Assembly: GCA_964035015.1 (NCBI GenBank)
Contig: CAXIUP010000114.1
Coordinates: 53,501 to 117,500 of the forward strand
DNA length: 64,000 nt
Source of the DNA: Corallium rubrum
Taxonomy: Eukaryota; Cnidaria; Anthozoa; Scleralcyonacea; Coralliidae
Reading direction: 5' to 3'
Below the pieces are notes generated by a model. That model searched no databases, was not told where the DNA came from, and saw only the letters and a list, made by a program, of their open reading frames with translations. Made by a program: the position numbers and the translations under genes. How positions within the stretch are numbered: the first letter of the stretch is position 1; each line of letters begins with the position of its first letter. Positions 11,081 to 25,100 of the stretch are shown here, one piece after another.

Positions 11081-14000
11081 CTGATTAGCTACAGTTTTGC
11101 CACCTTCAAAATATTGAAAAACGCTTATCTCGCGATTCTGAGTCGAAAAAAGTTATATTCTCAAATAAGCTCCAAAACGCCAAATTATCGGTAAAAATGA
11201 TGTTTGTGACCTAAAATTAGCAAAACAACACATTTGGAATTATTCCCTCAACCATTCTTATTTGGCAGTTTTGCCACCTTCAGAATGTTGAAAAACTTTT
11301 ATCTCGCGATTCTGCGTCGAAGAACGTTTTTTTCTCAATTAAGTGCCATTTGGCACTAATAATAATATGTATATATAATATGTATAAATATAATATATAC
11401 GTATATATAATAATATGTATATATAAGAATATGGCATTTGCCAAATTATTGGTAACAATGAGGTTTGTGATCTAAAGCTAGCAAAACAACACATTTGGAA
11501 TGATTCCCTCAACTTTTGTGTTTTGCCAGTTTTGCCACCTTCAAAATGTGGAAAAACGCTTATCTCGCGATACTTAGTCGAAAAATGTTTTTTTCTTAAA
11601 TAATCTCAAAATGCCGAATTATCGTTAAAAATGATGTTTATGACCTAAGACTAGCAAAAGTACCCATTTGGAATGATTCCTTCAACTTTTCTATTTTTGC
11701 AGTTTTGCCACCTTCAAAATGTTGAAAGACGCTTATCTCGCCATTCTGAGTCGAAAAAAATTTTTTTTCCCAATAAGGCCCAAATTCCAAATTATCGGTA
11801 AAAATGATGGTTAACTCATTCCTGTCCGGGGGCTTCCCCAGAGGTGAATAAAATCGTCTGGGGTTAGCCAGAATAAAATACTAAAGACCAATTCGGACAA
11901 GAAAGAGTTAAAGAGATAGTCTATAACTCATTCCTGTCCGGGGGCTTCCCCAGAGGTGAATAAAATCGTCTGGCGTTAGCCAGAATAAAATACTAAAGAC
12001 CAATTCGGACAAAAAAGAGTTAATTCTGAAAGAAAGAGTTAAAGGGATAGTCTATAACTCATTCCTGTCCGGGGGCTTCCCCAGAGGTGAATAAAATCGT
12101 CTGGCGTTAGCCAGAATAAAATACTAAAGACCAATTCGGACAAAAAAGAGTTAATTCTGACGTAAAACTAGAAAAACAACACATTTGGAATGATTCCCTC
12201 ATATTTTCTATTTTGGCAGTTTTTCCAGCTTCGAAATGTTGAAAATCGTTTAACTCGCCATTCTGAGTCGAAAAAAGTTTTTTTCTCAAATAAACGCCAA
12301 ATACCAAAATAGAAAAAACTGACGTAAAACTAGTAAAACAACGCATTTGGAATGATTCCCTCACTTTTTTATTTTGGCAGTTTTGCCACCTTCAAAATCT
12401 TGAAAAACGCCTATCTCGCCATTCTGAGTCGAAAAAAGTTTTTCTCTCAAATAATCTCCAAAAGCGAAATTATCGGTAAAAATGATGTTTCTGACGTAAA
12501 ACTTGCAAAAGAACACATTTGGAATGATTCCCTCAACTTTTCTATTTTGGCAGTTGCCACCTTCAAAATGTTGAAAAAGGTTTATCTCGTCATTCTGGGT
12601 CGAAAAAAGTTTCTTTCTCATATAAGCTCCAAATCCCAAATTATCGGCGAAAATGATGTTTGTGACCTAAGGCTAGTTAAACTGCACATTTGGAATGATT
12701 CCCTTAATTTTTCTATTTTGGCAGTTTTGCCACCTTCAAAATGTTGAAAAACGCTTATCTCGCCATTCTGAGTCGAAAAAAGTTTTTTTCCCCATTAAGC
12801 TCCAAATGCCAAATTATCGGTAAAAATGATGTCTGACGTAAAAATAGCAAAACAACACATTTGGAATGATTCCCTCAACTTTTCTATTTTGGCAGTTTTG
12901 CCACCTTCAAAATGTTGAAAAACGTTTATGTCGTCATTATCGGTCGAAAAAAGTTTTTTTCTCAAATAACTGCAAATGGGAAATTATCGGTAAAAATGAT
13001 GTTTCTGACGTAAAACTAGCAAAACAACACATTTGGAATGATTCCCTCAACTTTTCTATTTTGGCAGTTTTGCCATATTTCAAAATGTTGAAAAACGTTT
13101 ATCTCGCGATTCTGCGTCGAAAAACGTTTTTTTCTCAAATAAGCGCCAAATGCCAAACTATCGGAAAAAATGATGTTTCTGATGTAAAACTAGGAAAGCA
13201 ACACATTTGGAATGATTCCCTCAACCTTTCTATTTTGGCAGCTTTGCCACCTTCAAAATGTAGAAAAACGCTTATCTCGCCATTCTGATTCGAAAAAAAT
13301 TTTTTTCCCCATTAAGCTCCAAATGCCAAATTATCGGTAAAAATGATTGTTCGGACGTAAAACTAGCAAAACAACACATTTGGAATGATTCCCTCAACTT
13401 TTCTATTTTGGCAGTATTGCCACCTTCGATATGTTGAAAATCGTTTTTCTCGGCGTCAGAATTCGAAAAAAGTTTTTTTCTCAAATAAGCGCCAAATGTC
13501 GAACTATCGGTAAAAATTATTTTTCTGACCTAAAAATAAGCAAAACAACAAATTTGGAATGATTCCCACAACTTTTCCATTTTGGCAGTTTTGCCACCTT
13601 CAAAATGTTGAAAAACGTTTATCTCGCGATTCTGCGTCGAAAAACGTTTTTTTCTCTAATAAGCGCCAAATGCCAAATGATCGGAAAAAATGATGTTTCA
13701 GATGTAAAACTAGCAAAACAACACATTTGGAATGATTCACTTAACTTTTCTATTTTGGCAGTTTTTCCACCTTCAAAATGCTGAAAAACGTTTATCTCGC
13801 GATTCTGAGTCGAAAAAAAAGGTTTTTTCTCAAATAAGCTCCAAATGCCGAATTATCCGTAAAATGATATTTGTGACATAAAACTAGCAAAACAACACAT
13901 TTGGAATGATTCCCTCAACTTTTCTATTTTGGCAGTATTGCCACCTTCAAAATGTTGAAAAACGCTTATCTCACCATTCTGAGTCGAAAAAGTTCTTTTC

Positions 14001-15855
14001 TGAAATAAGCTCCAAATGCCAATTTTCGGTAAAAATGATATTTCTGACGTAAAACTAGCAAAACAACATATTTGGAATGATTCCCACAACTTTTCTATAT
14101 TCGCGGTTTTGCCACCTTCAAAATGTTGAAAAACGCTTATCTCGCCATTCTGAGTCGAAAAAAGTTTTTCTCTCAAATAATCTCCAAATGCCAAATTATC
14201 GGTAAAAATGATGTTTCTGAGTAAAACTAGAAAACAACAATTTGGAATGATTCCCTCAACTTTTCTATTTTGGCAGTTTTGCCACCTTCAAAATGTTGAA
14301 AAACGTTTATCTCGCCATTCTGAGTCGAAAAACGTTTTTTCTCAAATAAGCGCCAAATGCCAAATTATCGGTAAAATGATGTTTCTGAAGTAGAACTAGG
14401 AAAAAAAAAAAGATTTGGAATGATTCCCTCAACTTTTCTATTTTGGCAGTTTTGCCACCTTTAAAATGTTAAGAAACGTTTATCTCGCGATTCTGCGTCG
14501 AAAAACGTTTTTTTCTCAAATAAGCGACAAATGCCGAATTATCCGTAAAATGATATTTGTGACATAAAACTAGCAAAACAACACATTTGGAATGATTCCC
14601 TCAACTTTTCTATTTTGGCAGTATTGCCACCTTCAAAATGTTGAAAAACGCTTATCTCACCATTCTGAGTCGAAAAAGTTCTTTTCTGAAATAAGCTCCA
14701 AATGCCGAATTATCCGTAAAAATGATATTTCTGACGTAAAACTAGCAAAACAACATATTTGGAATGATTCCCACAACTTTTCTATATTCGCGGTTTTGCC
14801 ACCTTCAAAATGTTGAAAAACGCTTATCTCGCCATTCTGAGTCGAAAAAAGTTTTTCTCTCAAATAATCTCCAAATGCCAAATTATCGGTAAAATGATGT
14901 TTCTGAAGTAGAACTAGGAAAAAAAAAAAGATTTGGAATGATTCCCTCAACTTTTCTATTTTGGCAGTTTTGCCACCTTTAAAATGTTAAGAAACGTTTA
15001 TCTCGCGATTCTGCGTCGAAAAACGTTTTTTTCTCAAATAAGCGACAAATGCCGAATTATTGCTAAAAATGATGATTGTGACCTAAAACTATCAAAACAA
15101 CCCATTTGAAGGATTTTCTCAACTTTTCTATTTTGGCGGTTTTGCCACCTTCAAAATGTTGAAAAACGCTTATCTCGCGATTGTGAGTCGAAAAATGTTT
15201 TTTGATCAAATAAGCTTTAAAATGCCAAATTATCGGTAAATATGATGTTCCTGACCAAAATCTAGCAAAACAACACATTTGGAATGATTCTCTCAACTTT
15301 TCTATTTTGGCAGTTTTGCCACCTTCAAAATGTTGAAAGACGCCTATCTCGCCAATCTTAGTCGAAAAAAGTTTTTTTCTGAATTAAACTCCAAATGCTA
15401 AATTATCGGAAAAAATGATGTTTCTGAGCTAAAACTGGAAAAACAACACATTTGGAATGATTCCCTCACCTTTTCTATTTTGGCAGTTTTGCCACCTTCA
15501 AAATGTTGAAAGACGCCTATCTCGCCAATCTTAGTCGAAAAAAGTTTTTTTCTGAATTAAACTCCAAATGCTAAATTATCGGCGAAAATTATGCTTGTGA
15601 CCTAAAACTAGCAAAACAAGATATGTGGAATGATTCCCACAACTTTTCTATTTTCGCGGTTTTGACACCTTCAAAATGTTGAAAAACGTTCATCTCGTCA
15701 TTCTGGGTCGAAAAAAGTTTTTTTCTCAAATAATCTCCAAATGCCAAATTATCGGTAAAAATGATGTTTCTGACGTAAAACTAGCAAAAGAACACATTTG
15801 CAATGATTCCCTCAACTTTTCTATTTTGGCAGTTTTGCTACCTTCGAAATGTTAA
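11081..15855 (+). repeat. ~170-bp satellite, forward block
   Basis: Tandem units of about 170 bp with landmarks TTTTGCCACCTTCAAAATG, TCTGAGTCGAAAAAAGTTTT, AAATTATCGGTAAAAATGAT and ACACATTTGGAATGATTCCC. An AT-rich insertion sits at ~11345-11435. Many open frames of 60-140 codons here, on both strands, are by-products of the repeat. Confidence 0.95.
11813..12155 (+). mobile_element. Three tandem ~100-bp inverted-repeat elements
   Basis: Three near-identical copies begin with AACTCATTCCTGTCCGGGGG and end with the imperfect inverse CGGACAAGAAAGAGTT (about 11813-11911, 11926-12022, 12056-12152). They are separated by short spacers (AAAGAGATAGTCTAT-like). Related copies, in reverse orientation and again in tandem, occur at 39446-39656. 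They look like a small MITE family prone to tandem arrangement. Confidence 0.7.
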
Positions 15856-18411
15856 AAAGGTGGCAAAACTGCCGAAATAGAAAAGTTGAGGGAATCATTC
15901 CAAATGTGTTGTTGTGCTAGTTTGGGGTCACAAACATCATTTTCGCCGATAATTTGGGATTTGGAGCTTATATGAGAAAAAAACTTTTTTCGACTCAGGA
16001 TGGCAAGATAATCCATTTTTAACATTTCGAAGCAGCAAAAACTACAAAAGTAGAAAATTTGAGGGAATCATTCCAAATGCGTTGTTTGGCTTGTTTTACG
16101 TCAAAACCATCATTTTTACCAATAATTTGGTATTTGGAGATTATTTGAGCGAAAAACTTTTTTCGACTCAGAATGGCGAGATGAGAGTTTTTCAACATTT
16201 TAAAGGTGGCAAAACTGCCAAAATAGAAAAGTTGAGGGAATCATTCCAAACGTGTTGTTTGGCTTGTTTTACGTCAGAAACATCATCTTTACCGATAATT
16301 TGGCATTTGGAGCTTATTTGAGAAAAGAACTTTTTTCGACCCAGAATGACGAGATAAACCTTTTTCAACATTTTGAAGGTGGCAACTGCTAAAATAGAAA
16401 AGATGAGGGAATCATTCCAAATGTGTTGTTTTGCTATTTTTACGTGAAAGACATCATTTTTTCCGATAATTTGCTATTTGGCGCTTTTTTGAGAGAAAAA
16501 CTTTTTTCGACTCAGGATAGCAAGATAATCGATTTTTAACATTTCGAAGCAGGAAAAACTACAAAGGTAGAAAATTTGAGGGAATCATCCCAAATCTGTT
16601 GTTTTACCACTTTTACGTCAGAACAATCATTTTACCAATAATTTGGTATTTGGAGATTATTTGAGCGAAAAACTTTTTTCGACTCAGAATGGCGAGATAA
16701 TCGATTTTTAACATTTCGAAGCAGGAAAAACTACAAAAGTAGAAAATTTGAGGGAATCATCCCAAATCTGTTGTTTTACCACTTTTACGTCAGAACAATC
16801 ATTTTACCAATAATTTGGTATTTGGAGATTATTTGAGCGAAAAACTTTTTTCGACTCAGAATGGCGAGATGAGAGTTTTTCAACATTTTGAAGGTGGCAA
16901 AACTGCCAAAATAGAAAAGTTGAGGGAATCATTCCAAACGTGTTGTTTGGCTTGTTTTACGTCAGAAACATCATCTTTACCGATAATTTGGCATTTGGAG
17001 CTTATTTGAGAAAAGAACTTTTTTCGACCCAGAATGACGAGATAAACGTTTTTCAACATTTTGAAGGTGGCAAAGCTGCCGAAATAGAAAAGATGAGGGA
17101 ATCATTCCAAATGTGTTGTTTTGCTATTTTTACGTGAAAGACATCATTTTTTCCGATAATTTGCTATTTGGCGCTTTTTTGAGAAAAAAACTTTTTTCGA
17201 CTCAGGATAGCAAGATAATCGATTTTTAACATTTCGAAGCAGGAAAAACTACAAAGGTAGAAAATTTGAGGGAATCATCCCAAATCTGTTGTTTTACCAC
17301 TTTTACGTCAGAACAATCATTTTACCAATAATTTGGTATTTGGAGATTATTTGAGCGAAAAACTTTTTTCGACTCAGAATGGCGAGATGAGAGTTTTTCA
17401 ACATTTTGAAGGTGGCAAAACTGCCAAAATAGAAAAGTTGAGGGAATCATTCCAAACGTGTTGTTTGGCTTGTTTTACGTCAGAAACATCATCTTTACCG
17501 ATAATTTGGCATTTGGAGCTTATTTGAGAAAAAAACTTTTTTCGACACAGAATGGCGAGATAAGCGTTTTTCAACATTTTGAAGGTGGCAAAGCTGCCGA
17601 AATAGAAAAGTTGAGGGAATCATTTCAAATGTGTTGTTTTGCTAGTTTTACGTCAGAAACTTTATTGTTACCGATAATTTGGCATTTGGAGCTTATTTGA
17701 GAAAAAAACTTTTTTCGACTCAGAATAGCGAGATAAGCGTTTTTCAACATTTTGAAGGTGGCAAAGCTGCCGAAATAGAAAAGTTGAGGGAATCATTTCA
17801 AATGTGTTGTTTTGCTAGTTTTACGTCAGAAACATCATCTTTACCGATAATTTGGCATTTGGAGCTTATTTGAGAAAAAAACTTTTTTCGACACAGAATG
17901 GCGAGATAAGCGTTTTTCAACATTTTGAAGGTGGCAAAGCTGCCGAAATAGAAAAGTTGAGGGAATCATTTCAAATGTGTTGTTTTGCTAGTTTTACGTC
18001 AGAAACTTCATTCTTACCGATAATTTGGCATTTGGAGCTTATTTGAGAGAAAAAACTTTTTTCGACTCACAATGGCGAGATAAGCGTTTTTCAACATTTT
18101 GAAGGTGGCAAAGCTGCCGAAATAGAAAAGTTGAGGGAATCATTCCAAATGTGTTGTTTTGCTAGTTTTACGTCAGAACCATCATTTTTACCGAGTATTT
18201 GGCATTTGGAACATTTTGGGGAAAAAACTTTTTTCGACTCAGAATGGCAAGAGAAGCGTTTTTCAACATTTTGAAGGTGGCAAAACTGCCAAAATAGAAA
18301 AGTTGAGGGAATCATTCCAAATGTGTTCTTTTGCTCGTTTTAGGTCAGTTGATAACCGATAACTTGGCATTTGGAGCTTATTTGAGAAAAAAACTTTTTT
18401 CGACTCAGAAA
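15856..18411 (-). repeat. ~170-bp satellite, inverted block
   Basis: At ~15850-15860 the array switches to reverse complement (GCTACCTTCGAAATG runs into AAAGGTGGCAAAACTGCC). It switches back at ~18411 (GACTCAGAAATTCATTTGG). Units stay about 170-173 bp. A ~518-bp higher-order repeat (three units) is visible around 16290-17530. Confidence 0.92.
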
Positions 18412-19334
18412 TTCATTTGGAATGATTCCCTCAACTTTTCTATTTTGGCAGTTTTGCCACCTTCAAAATGTTGAAAAACCTTTATCTCGCGATTCTGCGT
18501 CGAAAAACGTTTTTTCTCAAATAAGTGCCAAATGCCAAATTGTCGGTAAAAAATGATGTTTCTGATTCAAAACTAGCAAAACAGCACATTTGGAATGATT
18601 CCCTCAACTTTTCTATTTTGGCAGTTTTGCCACCTTCAAAATGTTGGAAAACGCTTATCTCGCGATTCTGAGTCGAAAACAGTTTTTTTCTCAAATAAGC
18701 CCCAAAATGCCAAATTATCGGTAAATATGATGTTCCTGACCAAAATCTAGCAAAACAACACATTTGGAATGATTCTCTCAACTTTTCTATTTTGGCAGTT
18801 TTGCCCCCTTCAAAATATTGATAAACGCTTATCTCACCATTCGGAGTCGAAAAAAGTTTTTGTCTCAAATAAGCTCCAAATGGCACATTATCGGTAAACA
18901 TGATGTTTTTGACGTAAAACTAGCAAAACAACACATTTGGAATGATTCCCTCAACTTTTTTACTTTGGCAGTTTTGCCTGCTTCCAAATGTTTAAAAACG
19001 TTTATCTCGCGATTCTGCGTCGAAAAAAGTTTTTTTTTCTCAAATAACCGCCAAATGCCAAATTATCGGTAAAATGATGTTTCTGATGTGAAACTAGCAA
19101 AACAACACATTTGGAATGATTCCCTGAACTTTTCTATTTTGGCAGGTTTATGTCGCGATTGTGAGTCGAAAAATTTTTTTTCTCAAATAACCTCCAAATG
19201 CCGAATTATCGGTAAAAATGATGTTTCTGACCTAAAACTAGCATAACAACACATTTGGAATGATTCCGTCAATTTTTCTATTTTGGCAGTTTTGGCCCCT
19301 TCAAAATATTGATAAACGCTTATCTCACCATTCT
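18412..19334 (+). repeat. ~170-bp satellite, forward block left of transposon
   Basis: Same repeat, forward again. It stops mid-unit at ...CTCACCATTCT, where the large transposon begins; the unit resumes at 30973 on the far side. Confidence 0.93.
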
Positions 19335-19776
19335 TACGGTGGCCCACAAGTGCAGCGCACAAATATATTTAAAACGCACAAATATATTTAAAACGCACAA
19401 ATATATTTAGAAACGCACAAATATATTTAGAAACGCACAAATATATTTAAAAACGCACAAATATATTTAGAAACGCACAAATATATTTAGAAACGCACAA
19501 ATATATTTAGAAACGCACAAATATATTTAGAAACGCACAAATATATTTAGAAACGTACAAATATATTTAGAAACGCACAAAGATATTTAGAAACGCACAA
19601 ATATATTCAAAACATAAATATTTTCGAAACGCAGAAATAAATGTCGAAACGCAGAAATAAATGTCAAAACGCAGAAATAAATGTCGAAACGCAGAAATAA
19701 ATGTCGAAACACAGAAATAAATGTCGGAACGCAGAAATAAATGTCGAAATACAGAAATATATGTCGAAACACGATA
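19335..19776 (+). repeat. Left terminal inverted repeat with tandem subrepeats
   Basis: A unique ~25-bp tip is followed by about 13 units of a ~20-21-bp repeat (AAACGCACAAATATATTTAG, to ~19615). Then come about seven units of a second 20-bp repeat (GAAACGCAGAAATAAATGTC, 19626-19776). The right end mirrors this order. Tandem motifs of this kind could bind the transposase. Confidence 0.92.
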
Positions 19777-19898
19777 TGAAAGCAAGATAAAGTATTCAGC
19801 CGAGGGACTAAGCGCCCGCTGGCTGCGAAAAGCAAATAAACGCGGGGAAAATACAGAACGTCATTGCTATTTTGTTTATAAAACGATGTCTGGCAGCC

Positions 19899-22107
19899 AT
19901 GTTTTGCTCAAGTTGTGGTACGTGTATGCAAATAAGCTTCAAGTTTTGCCCATCTTGCGGAAAAGGAAAGGTCGAAGATAAAGGCGAGCATAGCAGGAAT
20001 GCAGCATCATCCTCGAATGAGAGTAAAGAGTCGAATGAGAGTAAAGAGTCAAAAAACAGCCGGCCAAATACGTCATTTAAAGAATTTATGAGGAAGAAAA
20101 ATGAAGAGAGGGCCTCGAATTTTAGACCGTCGAAGAAGGCGCGTGTTGCGGACATCGCGAATAAGCAAGAGGTTTCCATAAACATTGGGATTATGGAATT
20201 GAACGAGGAAGCGGTGGGGATCCCCTTAAGAGGTAAAAGCTTGCCACTGAAGATCGTGAAAGAGGTCGACTACGATACCCTATTGGCATCGGCGCTGAAA
20301 AAACGCGGCGACTACGACAAAACGTTCGACTGTGAACGCGCATACAAGCTGGTATATCCAGATGGGCAATCCGCTCAAACCATCCCAGGTTCCTTCGAAC
20401 TTTTTACTCTGGTCAAGTATAAGCAAGGGCTTGGAAAAAGCTACGGCAGGCTAACACTGTACTTGTGCCCAATTTTTCTAACAGTGTAAAGGTGGATGAA
20501 GAGCTACGCAGTGATACTGACAGTGATGGAAGTGTTGGTTTACCCCCTGGGATTAAAGCCGCGAGACCAACAGAAACAATCTTGACCTTCTTGAGACCTA
20601 CAGAAACAATCGTGAGACCAACAGAAACAATCCTGATTAACGACGAAACTGATAACAATAACCCATCACCAACAGGGTATCCAGAACATAACGATGAAGG
20701 CTCATTCTATTCAACTGATTTCCTGTAAGTGCATTTACCGTAATTTCTCTATTAATGGGGCTTATATTTTTCAAACTTGTTTTGAGGGGGGTCTTAATTA
20801 TTTTCTGCTTCCAAAAAGGGGGCTTATTAGAGTGGGGGCTTAAAAGAGTGGGGGACTTAAGAAGGGGGGCTTCTAAAAACCAAGAAATTACGGTATGTAT
20901 GACTCATTTAGCCATGAAGATGGGGGAGGCCTATTTAATTTTTCAAAGTTTCTAAAAACAAACTTTCAGTTGATGGAGTTTATATTTAATTATTTAAACA
21001 CAAAATGCTGAATGTACGGTTATAAGGGGGGCTTAATAGAGGGGGCTTATGATAAGGAGGGCTAAATTGAGGGAGGAGCTTGATAGAGGAAATAAAGGGT
21101 ATACAGTAGAACTTGAGTTTTACGACCACCCCTGTTGCCAGGTAAAAGTGGTCGTAAATGACAGGAGGTCGTACATGGCAAGTAGTGATGTGACGTCATA
21201 GCAGCCATTTTGGCAGCGACGCAGCGCTTCTTTATATAAACATTGTTTCAAGGTTAGGAAAATGGCGATTTATAAAGATTTACAAGGGAAATGGAAAAGC
21301 AAGAACATTTCAAAGAAGTGCAGTCTTGATTTATTAATGTTAATATGGTTATTAAGAGAAAAAGAATTTGACATTTGTGCGTTTAATACACTGAAATATC
21401 ATGGCCTTTATAGAGCGATGTTCTCCATATCAAAATCGTGTCGTACTATCGTTCACTTCAGTTTTTGCGCTGTGTTTTTATTACATTTGATTCAATTTTT
21501 ACGCTGGTTTGGTCTTGTTAAAAGCTCTTGCCTTTATTTACGATCTTCCAGTAGTATTTTTTAGATGTGAACACTGAGTTTTGTCACTTTCCTTTCCAAG
21601 TTAAAAAGCCGTTGTAAAATCGTTGTAAAATAACGTCAACGATCGTCAAGATCAACTTGTCTAAAATTAACAAGTCTTACTCATGGTTTCGAATTGTTCA
21701 GTCATTGTATTAACTCTCAAACATCAACTAAAAAGTATTTAACTCTGACAACAAAAATTCACACAGATTTTCATCAAATAATGCTCAAAAGAGAAGCAAA
21801 CAAGTCTAAAATGCGGTATGAAACCGGAAGTGTTGCACAATTGCCGTATTGTTTTCGCATGTGGTCGCATTCGCGTTTGTTTACTACGAAAAAACGGGCG
21901 TTTCTTTAACGTATTTCGGCAGTTTTATGTTCAGATGGTCGCTCACAGCAGGTAAATATCTTGTTTGGGACTAAAAAGTGGTCGCTGGTCGCGTTAGGCA
22001 GGTGGTCGCACATCGGAGGTACATTTCTATTACAAATCGTCCGTGCCAGAAAAAGTGGTCGTAAACAGCAGGTGGTCGTTAAAAGGGGTGTCGTAAAACT
22101 CAAGTTC

Positions 22108-22151
<44 letters not shown>

Positions 22152-25100
22152 TATATTCAGTACTTCAGTTCCATTCAGGTTAATTATATTAATATTTAGA
22201 CGAGGTAAAATAATAAGAGGGGGTATTGTGGATCAATGGATTAACATGAGACATGTACAGATAACATGGGTTAACCCATTAACACCCGACACTATCTCAG
22301 GAGAGTGCAAAGTCTCTAACATGAAAAGGGCACCTGTGCCCTCTGTGCCCCAAGAGGTGCCCTTTTTCCCAGCTTTGGCCAGCTGTTTTTACATTCCTGG
22401 TAATTGGTAAAGGGCTGTCCTCCCCTAGTTCTAGCATCCATTATTTGTGTTTAATTATTTTTAATATGAACACTTGAATAATGAAACTGATAAAACTAGG
22501 CAGTTGTTGTCTGTTAACATTTTGTATGCATCTGCATTTAGTAAAGAAGCAAAATAGTTCGATATCAATAACATACTTGTTCAAATGAAATACGAAACAT
22601 TTACTCTCCATTTATAATAAATAATGTAAGTTTATAAAACACATGCAATTGATTTATTTTCATTTTTCCATGTAGACCAATTGGCATAAGTGAAAATGAA
22701 GCGATTGAAGAGGCTATCCGGCAAAGTATCGAGCAGCATTCAGCAGATACGGAAGAAGTCCAAGAAGAAAAGACAGAATTGACCGAGGCCGAATTGGTGA
22801 CAAGAGTGAAAGAACATTCTGATAGAGTTGTTTCTGGAAACACAAAGGCAATTGTTGTGAGCAGGTTAAATCTTTGGAAAACAGCGCTTCCCTATTTCAA
22901 AAGAAATGGATTTTTGAAAAATCCTGGTCTTATATGTGTCACCTTCGCTACATTTACCGAAGAAGAGGATGCTGTGGATTTAGGGGGTCCAAGAAGAGAA
23001 TTCTTTCATCTTTTGCTTGTGGCTATCTGTAAAGATAGTGGGATATTGACAAGTACAGTATAAAAATTATATTCTTTATGTTGCTATTTTTATTATTGGA
23101 AATGGCTGAACATTAATAGCACATCTTAATCCTACCCTATTTATTATACCATGCATATAAGTGTCCCCCAGATGTAGGTACATGTGCTTATATCTGGATA
23201 CATTTCCCATTAATGCACAAGCTGCAAGTTATCCTTTTAGCAAGTAAAATTGTCTGGCTTTGACAGAGCTTACAATAAAGGGGGAGCATTGCTGCTTAAT
23301 GGGTTATCATATTTCCTAATTTAAGGCCTTCGAGGGGGGACTTAATTTTACAAATTTCTAAGACCAAATTTTCTGTTATTGAAGTTATTTAGACAGTAAA
23401 TACATGGGGGAGGGATAATGAGGGAGGGGGCATATGTCCATTTTTCACTAGTTGAGGGGGCTTATTAGTTAGGAGGGGGCTTAAATGAGGGAGGGGCTTA
23501 ATATAGGAAAAAAGGTAATATATAAACTCCATCTCAATTCTCTCCTTTTTTGCCCATCTTAAATTAAGGCTCTGGAATACAATTTATAACTCATTCTGTT
23601 ATTTTATTTATCTATTCCAGGCACCTCAGTGGGCTTCATAGCCCGATGCAACATTAAGTGTTTGCAGAACCATGACTACTTGACAGTTGGGCAAATGCTT
23701 GCTACTATGATTGTTCAAGGAGGTGAACAGCCTTCTTTGTTCACCAAGTCTATATGCAATTACATCAGTATGGGCTTAGATGCAAGCAATCCTGGTATTG
23801 AGGAGGTGCCAGACTACACCATAAGAGACAATTTAAAAAGGGTAAAATATAAATTGGTAGATTAATTCATAAATTCAAGCATATATCGATTGCAGCAAAA
23901 TTATACTGTCATGACAGGTGTGGCCAACCATGGTATATTTCCCATACTTGTATGTCAACAGTCGTATTTTCAATGGGTAGCGTCAATTGCATTTCTTGAA
24001 TGTATAAATATTGTTATCTTAACTGAGGTGCCATTTTATTGGCTTACTATATGGGGCCTTTCTGCCTTGAAAATAAATAACATATATGAATATATGATAG
24101 GAATTAAAATCCTGGTCTTTTTCTTAATTTTAGCTATCCGATGCAAAAACAAAAGAAGAATTAGAAGCAGTTTTCAATGAATGTGAATGGAGATTCGAGA
24201 TTGATGGTCTGCCAACAACCATAACCCTTGAGGATAAGGAGAGTTTTGTAATGCAAGTGGCAAAGTACTTTGCAATTATTAAATGCAAGCCAATGCTGGA
24301 CCAGTTAATAGAGGGTCTAAAGTACTATGAGGTACAGTATAAAATTTCTGTTTGCCAAAAGACATCTATCCCTTGTGGACAGGGCTCTCTGGGAAGAAAC
24401 AAGAGGAGCCTGACAAAAAGAGCTCGCCAAAGTGGTAAGGGGCTCTTTTTAGAGCCTCTGGGAATTATACAGAAACTGGGTAGTGGATGGGTCTACTAAC
24501 ATAATTAATGACATTGAGATTATTTGAGAATGAGTTAGCACTGCAGCCCTTGCACAGTGGATAGTTTATACTTTATAGAAGAATATAGTAACAATTTTAT
24601 TACAGTAAATAAAATTATGTTAAACATTTTAATTTCTAAACAAAAATAACATGAAAATGATGAAAAGCAAATTATCAATATTACAAAACAGGAAAAAGTT
24701 AGAGATGTTCATAGACATACTGTACAGTTCAGTGTCAGTGACAATGTGAATTGTGACATAGTGACTACATTGAGCCATTGACAGATTATCCTTATTTACA
24801 ATTTTACATGTTTCTCACTCAGTAACTCTGTAAGACAGTAAGACTGTAACTGCAGTATATACTATAACTTATAACTGCTGTATATATTAGTACGTAACAG
24901 TGTCACTCAGACTACTCAGTGCAGAGTGCTAATTCACATCGATGCAAATGCAATCAGATATTCAGATTATCAGATACAGAATCTTCATCAAATTCATCAC
25001 TACTGTTGCTGCAGGCGCTGCTGGTATCCCTGCCTATTTCATGGGCTTTTCCCTTAAAATGACGATCCACATTGTGTTTCGTCACTTTGTTTGTGCCGTC

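Noticed and set aside
12107..19072. Many 60-140-codon ORFs in the 170-bp satellite
   Set aside because: They occur on both strands, follow repeat phase and change with single-base differences between units.
19335..19776. CRISPR-like array
   Set aside because: Units are contiguous ~20-bp repeats without unique spacers, in a eukaryotic transposon end.
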